From positions 5,890,001 to 5,954,000 of the forward strand of contig CP053160.1 of NCBI GenBank assembly GCA_014607495.2: 64,000 nucleotides of DNA, written 5' to 3'. This document shows positions 45,725 through 57,335 of the stretch, piece by piece (the stretch's first letter is position 1; the number at the start of each line of letters is the position of its first letter). A model generated the notes under the pieces. The model did not search any database, was not told the origin of the DNA, and worked only from the letters and a program-made list of their open reading frames with translations. The position numbers and the translations under genes were made by a program. Source of the stretch: Carposina sasakii. Lineage: Eukaryota > Arthropoda > Insecta > Lepidoptera > Carposinidae.

Positions 45725-46670
45725 CACAAAATCTGTTTATGTAATCTGTAATGAAATTGCACGTAGCGCGTGTACATTTATAGTAGGTATGTTTTTCTTA
45801 AATAATACTTCACTCTACTTTATTCTATGCTTATTTAGTTTGGTATAACACTTGTATCTTATTTATTATGCTTATCGTTAGTTCTTGCCATATAACTTCT
45901 CTCAAAAAAAAAAAAACTTTATTCGCCGATAAAAGTGCCACAAATACGGAAAGTCCGGACGCTTTGATAAAACCTTAAAGTAAAAATAAAACTTTACGGT
46001 GTTTGCATAGAGAGTTTAGCGAGTGATTATTCGGGCCGACATCAAAACGCATAGAAAGGAAACACAGCCAGTGGGCTACCGCTGCAGTAACCCACTTCCA
46101 CGATTTACATCGCTGCTGGCCGTGAAGCAGATAAACAGGAGAGTTGTTTATTATGGAAATCCAATATACATACATACACGGCTGTGTTCCAAAAATGGGT
46201 AGCCAGATCTGCAGGATCAGAAAGGACATCCACGTTTAGTAACAGAATACATTTATAAAGTACAATGAAATCTTTCCTTATACTGCGAGATAAGGTAGGT
46301 CGCGAAGTCGCAATGCGTCTATTAAGCGAAGAAAATATTAGCCTTGTCTAGCCTAAATTACTTTGAATGTGAACCATCACTAGCTGAAATGTGTTTTCCC
46401 GCTCGCTGCAGTCATTTCCCCTGTCATGTTCAACAATGAGTGACACTAGTCTATGGATATACGTTGTTAGAACTGAGGTTAGAACACCTCTTCTGTATAT
46501 CTATTCTATGGTGCAGATGCTATCGTACCTTGCCCAGTCATTAAATTACTGCTGTGGTACATGTAGCTAACCGTACATTTTGATTATGTTGGTTACTGAT
46601 CACATTGTATTAGACGGAAACTGGTCAAACTTTTTGAACTACATACGTACCTGCTAAGCGTAGTGTTGGG

Positions 46671-46822
46671 CGCCCTTAGGCCAGATGGACCGATGACTTA
46701 AAGAGGACGGCTGGTAGTGACTGGATGGCAAAAACGGGAGATCAAGCCATGTGGCGTACTCTGGGTGAGGCCTACGTCCAGCAGTGAACTTCAATAGGCT
46801 GACGACGACGACGACGACCTAT
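46671..46822 (+). pseudogene. RTE-type LINE, C-terminal end of the polyprotein and 3' tail
   Basis: The frame reads RP, a stop (TAG at 46677), ARWTDDLKRTAGSDWMAK, then TGDQAMWRTLGEAYVQQ and stop at 46787. This is the conserved end of RTE-type reverse transcriptases in moths (RP..RW.DD......W). The in-frame TAG and the 5' truncation make it dead. The 3' tail ends in a (GAC)n run. Confidence 0.8.
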
Positions 46823-46999
46823 TATCATTGTCAGATTTGTACGGACGTAATTGTAAAGAACCATATACCTACCTACTTCAATATTTAAATATTTCTGGTC
46901 ATTTCGTGTTATAATTCTATCAGACTCGAGTTTAGAATATGCTTAGTTTTGCGGGTAATTTAATATATAGTTAAATCAAGATTTTAGTCCTCAAATGTG

Positions 47000-47901
47000 G
47001 TCGATTCCGGCAGTCACACACTTAAACCTTAATTTACGTAAAAATATCTAAATTAAAATGAGTATAAATTTAGTAAATTTAAATTCTATGTAAGCGTAAA
47101 TTCGTGTATTTTGATCAAATTGGAGAAAAACCACGCCTAAGGTATTCTACTTTAAAAAAGGAACATCATGACATCATTTAAATCACGATAAAACCTATAA
47201 TTATAAGATAATGATTAACCTAAAAAGCCCACACTTCTAAATTTAATAATCTGTGTTGCCAGTATAAGCCGTCAAAAAAAGTAAAGAGTGAACGAAAGAG
47301 CAAAAAATGAATAATAAAAGAAAAAATATATACTTTTATTTCACCCCGAAAGAAAGGCAAAGAAATCTACGGACCATGCGTCCATGATTAATTTTTTTTA
47401 AAGTCAGATTATGAGGGATAGAAATGAACGGAAACTTTGTAGAAAACATTGGAAACAGGTCTAATGTTCTTAAAACATCAAAATAAAACTAGCACTGAAG
47501 GAGTTCTTGTAGGAGGATAATCACTGGATTATTTTGTCGTCTTTTTTACCATTCTGGTGCTTCTCTAACAACGGTTATTATAATAACCTTACGTTTTAAC
47601 AACATATCATGTTCGCTGAAACGCTGACGACTCCAAAAAGACACCTTTATTTTTAAGTATCTTTTAGATGCCTCATAAATTTAAGTAATTTTACGCTTCT
47701 AATGTCAAAAACTTGACCACCAGAATAGCTTTTTACGCATAAACCTAAAGTGAATTGAAAAAAAAGTTGAAACGTCAATTTAAATTAAATTTAGTTGCCA
47801 CCTGCCAGAAAAGTGACTGTCAAAATAGCTTTTGACATGCTTAAACCTAAATTTTTAGGTTTAATTACGTTTAGGATTAAGTTGTGCCTGCCGGAATCGA
47901 C
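47000..47901. mobile_element. 900-bp element with TIRs related to the CINP-intron MITE
   Basis: The left end is 'gtcgattccggcagtcacac' and the right end the complement of 'cgtcgattccggcaggcac'. Both continue into 'ttaa(a/t)cct' and 'aatt(t)acg' words. The inside has further inverted and direct copies of 'taaacctaaa'. There is no transposase frame. Confidence 0.65.
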
Positions 47902-49284
47902 GTTAATGTTTATATTATTAGTAGCTAGTTATCTAATGGTAGTGACTTGTAGGTAAAGTATAGTACATAATTATTTGCTTAGATAGTTTAGTGTAAACTA
48001 ATTATGTAAGTATTCAATTTGTGATTATGTAATAACTAATTTTAATAAAAAGCAAACTGACAGTTATGAAGCTAGTACAATATCAGAATGACTAAAATAT
48101 GCAGTGGATGTACAATATTCACCGGATACTAGAAACCTGACCCGAGTTTTACTCAGCGTAAATAAAAGTTGTATAATATTACCATTTTATTACCTTGGTA
48201 TAGATAAATAAATCATAAATACATAGGTAGGCACTCACTACATAGAATGTTTCCAAGGACTGACTATTGATTAATGGGTAAAACAAACATGAACAAATAA
48301 TATTTTCTATTGTTTCAAATACATACGTTACTTGATTGCCAGGAAATAATTAATTTAGGCAACTTTCTAGGATCTAACGAATAATCACTCTGGTCTGTCC
48401 TCGGTAAGGTTCACAATACAAGAAGCCATAAAACCAATACTGTCTAGTATTTTCATTAATTTAATCTTCTAGTTCTATACATCAATACTTTCTACGGATT
48501 GTACTGACGGAGCTCTATTTTCTTGTCCTTCGACATATTAATTCGAAACATATACGGCTACTAAGAAACCGCATCTTTTGACAGCAATAATTGTGGAATA
48601 TCAATACATTTACATATCGACAGAGTTTAAAGAACTACTACTCTGAATTTAGAACTAAAATGGGGCGTAACTTTAGTATGTTTAATATGATAAGATTAAC
48701 TTAATAATTTAAAGACTCATTTATGTTCTAGACAAATGAGAATTGGGCCGCAGGTCGCCATGCTCGCCTAATGACACATCAATTATAATTCTCTGGCTGT
48801 GGATTACACTACTTTGTATACATTTTTGATTAGACTATCGATTGACCCGAGCATATGTCATGACATGACATGACAAGCGGGCTGGTTCAAGACAATGTCG
48901 ATGTTAATTATGTAGCTATTTCTTTTGTATTGACCGTATTTTATCGAGGCATATTCATTTGACATTCCTTCATAGGTAAGCTCTAGATGGAAACCATATT
49001 TTACAATAACAAAGATGATCGTCTTTAACAATAATAATAAAAAACTACCTTTTTAGGAATTAATTCCTTGAGACAATTTAAGTGTTCATCTAAAAAGTAA
49101 CGCCATTGCCATCCTATAAAATGTCTGCCTGCGCAGCTATGATCTATATAGGTATAAAAAGGTTAGTACAAGCATCATTTACTAGAACTACAATAATTAA
49201 CGGACCTGTAATAACCTACTTATTATATACCTTTTTACTTATAACTTGAAACATCTATATCTGATATACGAGTATTTATAGCAG
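47902..49284. other. Intronic/intergenic, nothing recognised
   Basis: AT-rich; a short tandem 'catgaca' occurs near 48858. No exon could be supported. Confidence 0.4.
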
Positions 49285-49320
49285 ATGAGTTTTCCAGTGA
49301 TTTTTTTTTTCATTTGTACC

Positions 49321-49474
49321 AATAAAAGGGAGGTAAAGTGGGTCAGTCGGACAGCAACCCTTCCTTCGAGGGGCCGCGACGGGACATTGTTGTCTTTTCG
49401 TGCTATTGCACTCCTACTATCTACCTGGAGGATCCATTATTGCGCAACTGCTTTCGAAATTTCGCTATCAACAA
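49321..49474 (+). other. GC-rich, coding-like patch of unknown origin
   Basis: Two overlapping frames of 90 and 103 codons share this patch; one reads GQSDSNPSFEGPRRDIVVFS. The open reading continues only into TA-rich repeats, so a gene is unlikely. An exon relic or transposon fragment fits better. Confidence 0.25.
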
Positions 49475-49648
49475 TAGCAAAATTCAGATATACATATTTA
49501 GTATCTTTAGTAAAGATTCTTTACATTTCATATATATATGTGATTATATGTATATGATTATATATATATATAGCAAAATTCAGATATACATATTTAGTAT
49601 CTTTAGTAAAGTTTCTTTACATTTCATATATATACATGATTATATATG

Positions 49649-49650
<2 letters not shown>
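49475..49650. repeat. Tandem duplication, 96-bp unit
   Basis: The unit starting 'tagcaaaattcagatataca' at 49475 recurs at 49571 with few changes, ending in TA-rich sequence. Confidence 0.85.

Positions 49651-49719
<69 letters not shown>
49651..49719. repeat. (TA)n microsatellite
   Basis: About 69 bases of pure TA, abutting the family D repeat at its right end. Confidence 0.95.
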
Positions 49720-49721
<2 letters not shown>

Positions 49722-49880
49722 TGACCAATTTTGAGGGTATAGTCGGTTAGTAGTGACAGGTGGTCAGCCCATCGCCTACAACACCAAGACCCTCTTGTCC
49801 CTCTACTGACTTGTACAGTATGCCCGGCAAGAGAAGCAGCTGTAGTATTACACTTTTTTTTACTCCCAGAGCAGCATAGA
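49720..49880 (+). repeat. Dispersed repeat family D, copy 2 (left end lost)
   Basis: It contains 'ctgaccaattttgagggtat', 'agcccatcgcctacaacacc' and 'agagaagcagctgtagtatt'. It matches 53370-53625 but starts 70 bases later, where the TA tract begins. Confidence 0.7.
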
Positions 49881-50247
49881 AGAATTTACATTTACATTTC
49901 AGTAGGTAATAAGTTATTGAAAAATGTTATCAACCTCGTCAGGGTCGATATTTTTACTTTGTCATCCTTTAGTCGTCGGTTTCGTCGGTTAGTCGTGTCG
50001 TAACATAAAATCTTGTATATGCCTGCAATATAATCTACGTACTTAGTTTTCAAATATCCTGTCTGAAACAAAAAACGTAAACCTGCTGAATATATATCTA
50101 TATAGCCTGTCAAAATGGCTAGGAGAACCCAAATCTGCGAAAAAACCATTTTTAAGGATCGACTATCCAAAGTTATGCAGTAGTATATTTTCTGTAGATT
50201 GATACGGTTATGGATGTCGCCTCTTTCATGGCATCTAGTGATTGATT

Positions 50248-50514
50248 CTTCTTCAGCCTATTGCAGTCCACTGCTGGACGTAGGCCTCCCCCAGGGCACG
50301 CCACAATGCTACTGCCACAGGGGGGTTTTGCCCATAGTCACCACGCTGGGCAGGCGGGTTGGTGACCGCAGTGTGATTTTCGGACTATGTTGTCAGTACG
50401 GGAGGCGTTGCTGCCCACCTCCCGGAAACCCTTAATCGCCTCGTACGATACCCACGGGCAGGCAGGGGTGGTACAAAATCTACTCTGCCTGCACCACGCG
50501 GCTAAGTGATTGAT
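50248..50514 (-). mobile_element. SINE with RTE-derived 3' end and 11-bp target duplication
   Basis: AGTGATTGATT flanks it at 50237-50247 and 50515-50525. Read on the minus strand it begins 'tagccgcgtggtgcaggcag', passes 'cgtgggtatcgtacgaggcg' and ends 'cctacgtccagcagtggact' plus 'gcaataggctgaagaag'. The last 45 bases match the 3' end of the RTE LINE at 46763-46810, identifying its mobilising partner. It has no protein frame. Confidence 0.85.
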
Positions 50515-51339
50515 TATGCATATATAAAACATAGCTTTCCCCGCATTCTGAAGCATAAGCATTTTTATAGTAGGGCTTATGTTACCAAAACTCGATAGAT
50601 GGAACCGGCATGATTAAATTGAAAAATTAAGACGTAGTGGCACGAGTATACAAAAGTGGGTAGAGGATAAAATAATTAGTAAGTATTAAATCTTAAAGCG
50701 TATCCGATCGATTCCGCTGTATCCATGGTGATAAACTTATCTCAAATCAATTTACTTTAGTTACGTTTCCTAACCAACCATTTGGCAAGTAAAGGTTTTA
50801 ATGATTTTTCTGACAGAGTAAGTATATATTTTTAAATAAACAGATTCACATGACTAACTACGATTTATTATTGATTAGTATCAAAGGATAAATCTGTGAC
50901 TAGCGATTTTACTGCGGCTGGTCCACGCAGTGAATGAATGACACGAACAAATTTTTCATTTTTTGGGTTCCAGGAAGATAACTTCCAGTAAACACTGATC
51001 CACAAATGTAAAGTCAAAGGTATTCTACAAATAAAACAAGGCTTTTTTTTGCTTTAAATACCATCATAATTAATACTCTAATATAGGAGCCTTCAAATAG
51101 ACTCTTCCTACATCATTTTTAAATGCGTCTAATCGGAATATGTACTTAGATCATTCAAAGGAACTATTTGGTGATACGGACTGTACATACCAAGTGTCAT
51201 CTTAGTGCAACCACTAAATACCATGACGGTCGGACAAGTTGAACTTTAACCCGAATCGTCCCGATTGGACATTATTAATTGTCCCTGGACAGTCCCAGAC
51301 ACGATTCAAATGTCACCGGACATAATAAATGTAATGGAC

Positions 51340-51440
51340 CGACCCAAATGTCAGCTGGCGAGAAACTGAGATCATTAACACCCTAGCCGTGTCAGGAATA
51401 ACCTGGCTGTCCCCATATGGGATAGGAGTATTGGGAGGCG
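51340..51440 (+). repeat. Dispersed repeat family E, copy 1
   Basis: 'aaatgtcagctggcgagaaa' and 'gatcattaacaccctagcc' match 53045-53135 in order and orientation. Its own left side holds imperfect copies of 'gtc(c/a)ggaca'. Confidence 0.5.
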
Positions 51441-51724
51441 TAGACAATCCGGCGAGTGAAGGCTTGTTCACCACTGACTGGTTATTTACCAGTTGTTTTT
51501 TTTATTAAGCAATTTGCAAATAGTAAACAAACTCAGGATAGCTTTCCTCTCTCTTGTGATGGTCTTTTGAATTTCCGCTCATCTCAATACAAATGCAATT
51601 GCGTGGCATTCACGACCCCTAGGAATGGAATTCTGTAGAGTGTACATTCTAGAGTTATCTATCAGTCAATCCATCAAGTCGACAAATAGTCAGAGTGTAT
51701 TACGACCTAATACCGATTGCTTTT

Positions 51725-52165
51725 TTAACCGACTTCCAAAAGAGAAGTTATAAATTCGTTTGTTTTTTTTTATGTGTGTTACCTCAAAACTCTGTCATTT
51801 ATGAACCGATTTAAATTTTTTGTATAGTTGGTCATGGTATACTTCCAGGTTGGTCCCATATTCACCACATCAGAATCTGATGATGGGATCTTGGAGAAAT
51901 CGAGGGCAATCCTCAAATATTGTAGGCACATGCAGTCTGTTTTTACACTTTTACTGAGCGTTTTGGTCACCTACGTATAAAACATAACATCTAATGATGG
52001 AATCTCTACGGAATCTAGGGATATCTTCAAATATAATAGGCACGAGTAATCCGTTTTTAGATTTTTACAGAGAATTTTGGTCAGCTACACATAATATAAA
52101 GGAAACGAGGGTCTGATGATGGAGCCGCCGAAAAACAGATAGTGGAACTTTTTAGTAACAAAATC
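51725..52165 (+). mobile_element. Moth repeat starting 'aaccgacttccaaaag', with internal duplication
   Basis: The start 'aaccgacttccaaaagagaa' and 'atcagaatctgatgatggga' are wording I know from a very abundant lepidopteran repeat. Here the block 'gatgatgg(g/a)atct...ttttggtca' occurs twice in tandem (51880 and 51990). It is noncoding. Confidence 0.65.
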
Positions 52166-52167
52166 CC

Positions 52168-52235
52168 CCTATAGCAGGGGGAAGCCTACGTCCAGTAGTG
52201 GACTACAATAAGCTTATGAAGAGATGAAGATAATT
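52168..52235 (+). mobile_element. RTE LINE/SINE 3' end fragment
   Basis: 'gggggaagcctacgtccagt' and 'agtggactacaataagctta' match the RTE terminus, followed by a 'gaagatgaaga' tail. Confidence 0.6.
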
Positions 52236-53044
52236 GTGTTAAGTCGTGTAATTATATGTTGCGTTAAGCCGTGTCCGAAGTAAGATGGTTATAGAGGAAG
52301 AGGTAGACATGAGAGTTACGAGATGACGGATAATAGGGATGAATGAAAGAAGAGTACCTACATATTGTACCGACCCCAAATGATTGGGAGGGCAGGAAGA
52401 AAGAGTGTTATTATATGTTGCTTATATGGTCAGATGTAAAATTTCAAAGCCTAGTCATTTCTCTTAGTGCCCTTTTGTCATGTGGCCTATTTAATCATTG
52501 CTGGCATATAAATCTGACAATATTATGCCTTCTAAACTTCGTACACAGCTTAACGCAATATATATTTGCCCTTTAGCAAAATTTTACTTTAGTAGCAAGC
52601 TCGAGTTTTGGCTCATAGGGGAGGAAGTCGATTTTTCGTTTTAAAAAAATATTATCGCTTGAGATGTCCGAGAAATAGTGATATAGAAGGCTTAATAGAC
52701 TGAAAATATTGTGGGATAAAGTGGTCTGGACATTTTACTTTAAAATCGTCTAACAATAAGACGTAATTTTATACACTTTATGTAATATACAGGTACTATG
52801 TACCTACTTCATTCTCATGTGTGGGTCTCAGGGTATTAGCTTACATATCTACCTATATATAAATCTGTAAACAAGCTCTAGTACGTATATCTTTCTATTA
52901 ATTTCAAAACGCTGGACATGCTACTTCATAAAGCTCATTACTCCATCAATTTTCAATCTCTCTTCAAGTGGCGCCTTTAAATCACCACTAAGATATAGAC
53001 GAGATTTAAGCACAGCTATAACAAACATAGTATTATGTATGACC

Positions 53045-53135
53045 TAAATGTCAACTGGTGTACCCGAAGTCATTAACACCGGCCAGAAATAGCTTCGCCA
53101 TGTTGACGCGGAAGCCGGTGTGGACAATTACAATT
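53045..53135 (+). repeat. Dispersed repeat family E, copy 2
   Basis: 'aaatgtcaactggtgtaccc' and 'gtcattaacaccggccag' match 51340-51440. Confidence 0.5.
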
Positions 53136-53369
53136 CTCGGAGCTATTTACAGACTCACAAGCGGTAAGCCAGCTAATCTAATTACGGTGTTTTCTACTTC
53201 TATAATCTGTAATCTCACGTCTAGTTTGTACGTGAACTCTGTCGCCTAGACTATGGTGTGATTACGAGCGCCAATAAAACGTAATAGATTAGTCATAAAA
53301 ATATATACATAGTAGTTAGGTATTCATAAAATATGAGTACGAATAGGTATTTAAGTTATTACATACATG

Positions 53370-53625
53370 TAATCACGCCTTTATCGCTTACGGGGTAGGC
53401 AGAGTACCAAGGGCCGATAGGACCACATGGTGCCACTTCTGACCAATTTTGAGGGTATAGTTGAGATGTACAAGTTCGGTTAGTAGTGACAGTTGGTCAG
53501 CCCATCGCCTACAAAACACCAAGACCCTCTTGTCCTTCTACTGACTTGTACAGATGCCCGAGAAGAGAAGCAGCTGTCGTATTATACGTTTTTTTTACTC
53601 CCAGAGCAGCATAGAAGAGCTTAAG
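53370..53625 (+). repeat. Dispersed repeat family D, copy 3 (most complete)
   Basis: It runs from 'taatcacgcctttatcgctt' to 'actcccagagcagcatagaa'. Copies lie at 21240 (minus) and 49720 (plus). No frame; probably a SINE or LINE tail. Confidence 0.7.
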
Positions 53626-55500
53626 TTATTATGTTAATCATTTTTATCATATAGGAATTTTCAGTCGTATTTTTCCCGTGAGACTTACCTTACTCAAGTA
53701 ACTAGCACTTGACATCTTCATGGCAATAAAGGTTACAATTCTCTAGTTGAGAACGAAAAGAGTGTAAGTTAACGACTAATCACTAATGATTGGGTGTCAA
53801 TCTTTCATTAACCTATATTACAGTGATTATACATAAGTTTTTATTTTTCTCGAATCAGCGAGCAATGAACCAGTAACTGGAATTAAACACGGTTTTTTTG
53901 CTCGTCTAGTCGTTAAACTCTGTAGGGGGCGTTGGCAACATTACCAGCAGGGCACCTAGTAATTCTGATCAATCTGCATACTTAATCGACGTAATTTCTC
54001 TGTAATAGTCTCTTTTTACCCGACTGCGCGACGCAAATGAGTGGTATTGTGTTTAACAGCCTATGTATGTATGTTTGTATGTTCCTTTGAAGCACTACAC
54101 AGACCAAACGCCTCGGCCGTTTTTTATGATTCATACGTCAATCGATTCCTCTTAGTCCGGCGAGTGTCACTAAAGACATGACGTTAGTGAAAATCCAATA
54201 TGGCGACTACTGGACGCCATTTTGTGAAAATGAAGAAAATTTAAGTCGACAAACTATACCGAGTGGGGAATCGTTGAATAGGTATCTAAAAATCATTTTT
54301 AGGTTTCTCTCAACATTTTTCGATTCGTCCAACCGTTTAGGATCTATATCGATTGAAAGTTGCGTAACAACCATTTTCATATATAAGTTTTTAGACAGCA
54401 GCAAGAAGAAAACTTCTTGCTTCTTCAATTTCTTGTTAACTTTTCTCCTTTTACATTTTCTAATATAGGTATATGAGCGTACGTTTTAAAAATCCCAAAT
54501 TGATTGCTGAGAAGAATTTACATTTTAGCTATGACCTTCATTTTGGAGTGTCAGGGGTGGGATTACTTAAGATTAAAAAACCCTAGGGTTATCATCAATT
54601 TACTATGACGCGTCCAACGCTATAAGCTGAGTATAGCGATATCTCAGAACACAGTTTCGCATTGCAAGCATGTAGGTACGCATTGTATTGCAGTACCCCT
54701 GGTTTATAAAAAGAAATCTCGTACGATTTGTTGATATTCATTATGATAGATATAGTAGTTGGGGTCCAACTACATGTAATCATAACAGATGGACCAATTG
54801 TTTGCTAACAAAAGCAGTTCTATCACCTCGCGGAAAAAGAACCGACACCGACCGACGACAGGCTTCGTAACCTTGATTATTAGTTTTACAATTTTATTTG
54901 TTGTTACTCAATGATTTTTGTATATTTCATCACGTTACGAGATAATCCTGATATTATTTATTTCTTTTTTGCGAGAATGAGTATTTTATCAAATTGTTAT
55001 TATGATTAGATAGATCCTTACGACAACACCGCGCCCCGCGCCTTCCATTTGTTATGTCTCCCATTTGTTATAAAAGCACCAAAATCTGAAACTAAGACTT
55101 TTCCCGCATTTTCGATTATTAAAATTAATTTGTGCTCTCATCTTTAAAATAGTATGACATTCCAGTCAGTTTTTCGCTGTTTAAGGTATATTTATTTATA
55201 CTCGGTTAGTGAGCCTAATGGAAGTGTTATGTAGCTACGCATCTCTACGTGTTGTTGACTTGTTACAAATAATCTCATAATATTTACTGTAATCGGCTGA
55301 TATCCTTATTTGTTAATTATCACATTATGGCCCCACCTCTCGTTTGATGTCACACCTACTTTATTCACAATATGTGTTAAGCAAATAGCGAAAAGTATCA
55401 CATGTTCTCGTTTAACATGTTTTAACAAATTCACAAATGTTCATTGATATAGTACTCTTACCTATATGTCACTAAATCCGTAATCTTATGAAACGCCTAC
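53626..55500. other. Intronic/intergenic, nothing recognised
   Basis: A frame of 96 codons at 54178 on the plus strand has no recognisable motif and overlaps an antisense frame, so I take it as chance. Confidence 0.4.
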
Positions 55501-55735
55501 GTCATTGACATTCAAAAACGGTTGAAAATGACGTAAGCATATGATATCCGCGCCCCTTGTTACGAGAAGCTATGGTGCGTGCCACATGCTTTTCTTATCC
55601 GGCGGAAGTAAGCGAAAACTTGGAACTTCATAGTACCGCTAAATAGTTGTACCAATTAATTAGCTTACAGTGTAAACACTGGCGCCGCTAACATCGACTC
55701 GGTCGTTTTAGGCACTATAGAATCGTCACATAGCG

Positions 55736-55743
55736 TGACGTCA
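55736..55743. promoter_or_regulatory. Consensus CRE (TGACGTCA) upstream of E4
   Basis: The palindrome TGACGTCA lies in a GC-richer block (about 55540-56025), 283 bases before the E4 start codon. It matches the CREB/ATF binding site. The block has no clear TATA box at the right distance. Confidence 0.5.
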
Positions 55744-56025
55744 CTGCGATAACTGTTGACACATTGTCAGTCACATTTATACTCCGCTTTGCCGAACCGG
55801 CCTCCACACGTTAATAACACGCCATCGGACACACACCTATCGAGTGTCTAGTCTGGCCCTTATCAGACAATTAACAGTTATCGACAACCTGTGACGTTAT
55901 TTGTAATCACGTTATTGTGTATGTATGTTATTAATTCGGTGCCTCCGTTTGTGATAGTGAAAGTGGTTGTTGGTGCTTCGGGTATTCCCAAGGAACTATT
56001 GAATAGGTGATACCGGGTGTTGTAG

Positions 56026-56056
56026 ATGCCTGACAGACAACAATACAATTCTTCAG
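56026..56056 (+). CDS. Candidate alternative first coding exon E4 of a multi-promoter gene
   Basis: ATG CCT GAC ... TCA G|GTAAGA encodes MPDRQQYNSS and leaves one base, the same phase as E1-E3. A GC-richer promoter-like block with a CRE precedes it, and AT-rich intron-like sequence follows. It is the rightmost of the set. The common exon it splices to is not in the 8 kb that remain, as far as I can tell. Its short polar peptide is not diagnostic. Confidence 0.5.
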
Positions 56057-56923
56057 GTAAGAAAATAATTAGGAATATTATATTTGCTCGCGATTATAAT
56101 TTAGGATAACATAATCGTGTAACTGGTTATCTATTATAAAAATTATTCTCAAAAAATATAATAATATAATTAAGTAAATAGTCTATCCTCAATGTTTTTG
56201 TTTACTTGAAATTTTTTTATGGATTTAGATAAAAAAAACCCGTCACATTAATTTCAAATATTAATGTTGTTATTGTACCCATATTGACAGGTAAAAAGTC
56301 GCTATTTCTAATCCTAAAGAATTCCATTTAACATTAGGTATAATATAAAAGACGTTGGTTTTTTTTCTTAACTTAATCTAAACATCGAAACGGTTTATTT
56401 ATAAATTAAAATTTTGGGCAATGTTATTCGACTTTGTACAAGTAGGTACATAACAGATTTATTTTTATCTTGAGTAGGTAGTTTAAAAATACAAGTGACT
56501 GCATTTTACTTTCTTCTATTAGACTCAATCAATGCCTTTGTGTTATCCAGTGTAGTTATTTGCGTTTTCCAAAAAATTTAGTTTTTAAAATGTTTGGTTT
56601 ACTGCTTTAAACTATTATAAAGATATCGTGTACGTGATATAAATACCGTAATCAGACAAGGTATTTTACCCAAGTCACCTAAGTGGTACTTATTGAAATA
56701 AAACATTGAAATATAACCACAAATGGATATGGACAATACAAATAAATGCGAGCATTACCCTCGTTTTGATTCTCCGCAGTTGAGCAATAAAGGTAACTCG
56801 GATGCACATACAACGGTGCAGATGAATCACCGCAGCACCTTTAATGTACCTATATAATGATGCATAGTTCTTGTTATTTAGCTCTCGATATGTAGAATAC
56901 ATTTTACGACGTTTTTTTTTCTA

Positions 56924-57335
56924 GAGATTGCGCGATTTCCTCATACGTGATCTTATTCCAATAAAGAAGCTTCTCAGAACCAGAACAGATGTGTTTTTGT
57001 ATCAAACACTAATATTCATTCAATATCATGTGAATAACCTACGTTATTTTATTACTGTTGGAATGTATGCAAAACAATTAAAAGCGCCGAAATCATACTC
57101 GTACACTAAGTGTGTTACGTTTATTTCTCCAAAATGTAAGTTCTTAGATTTACACATTAGAGCTAAGACTACTAAGACTATAGGGTCGGACCTTCTATCG
57201 TACACCCTATTTTCTTACGAAACTCATATTGCCAAGAATTTGGCGTTTGTTTTACGGCTGGCTGCCTGCTTGACGGCAACCTTTGTGGGTATAGCTAAGT
57301 GCATAATTAATTTATATCAAAGAGAGCTAAGTTAG
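56924..57335 (+). other. Long frame after a strong acceptor-like tract, doubtful
   Basis: 'gttttttttttctag' ends at 56923, and the following frame stays open for about 135 codons to TAG/TTAG near 57335 without an early ATG. The translation (basic, with hydrophobic stretches such as FVLRLAACLTATFVGIAKC) matches nothing I know. It could be a last exon of an unrecognised transcript, but the AT-rich composition argues for chance. Confidence 0.2.

Noticed and set aside
45900..46240. Processed pseudogene suggested by 'aaaaaaaaaaaactttattc'
   Set aside because: The A run and the AATAAA-like signal point in opposite directions and no protein similarity is visible upstream.
54178..54468. 96-codon plus-strand frame
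   Set aside because: No recognisable motif, AT-rich composition and an antisense frame over the same bases.
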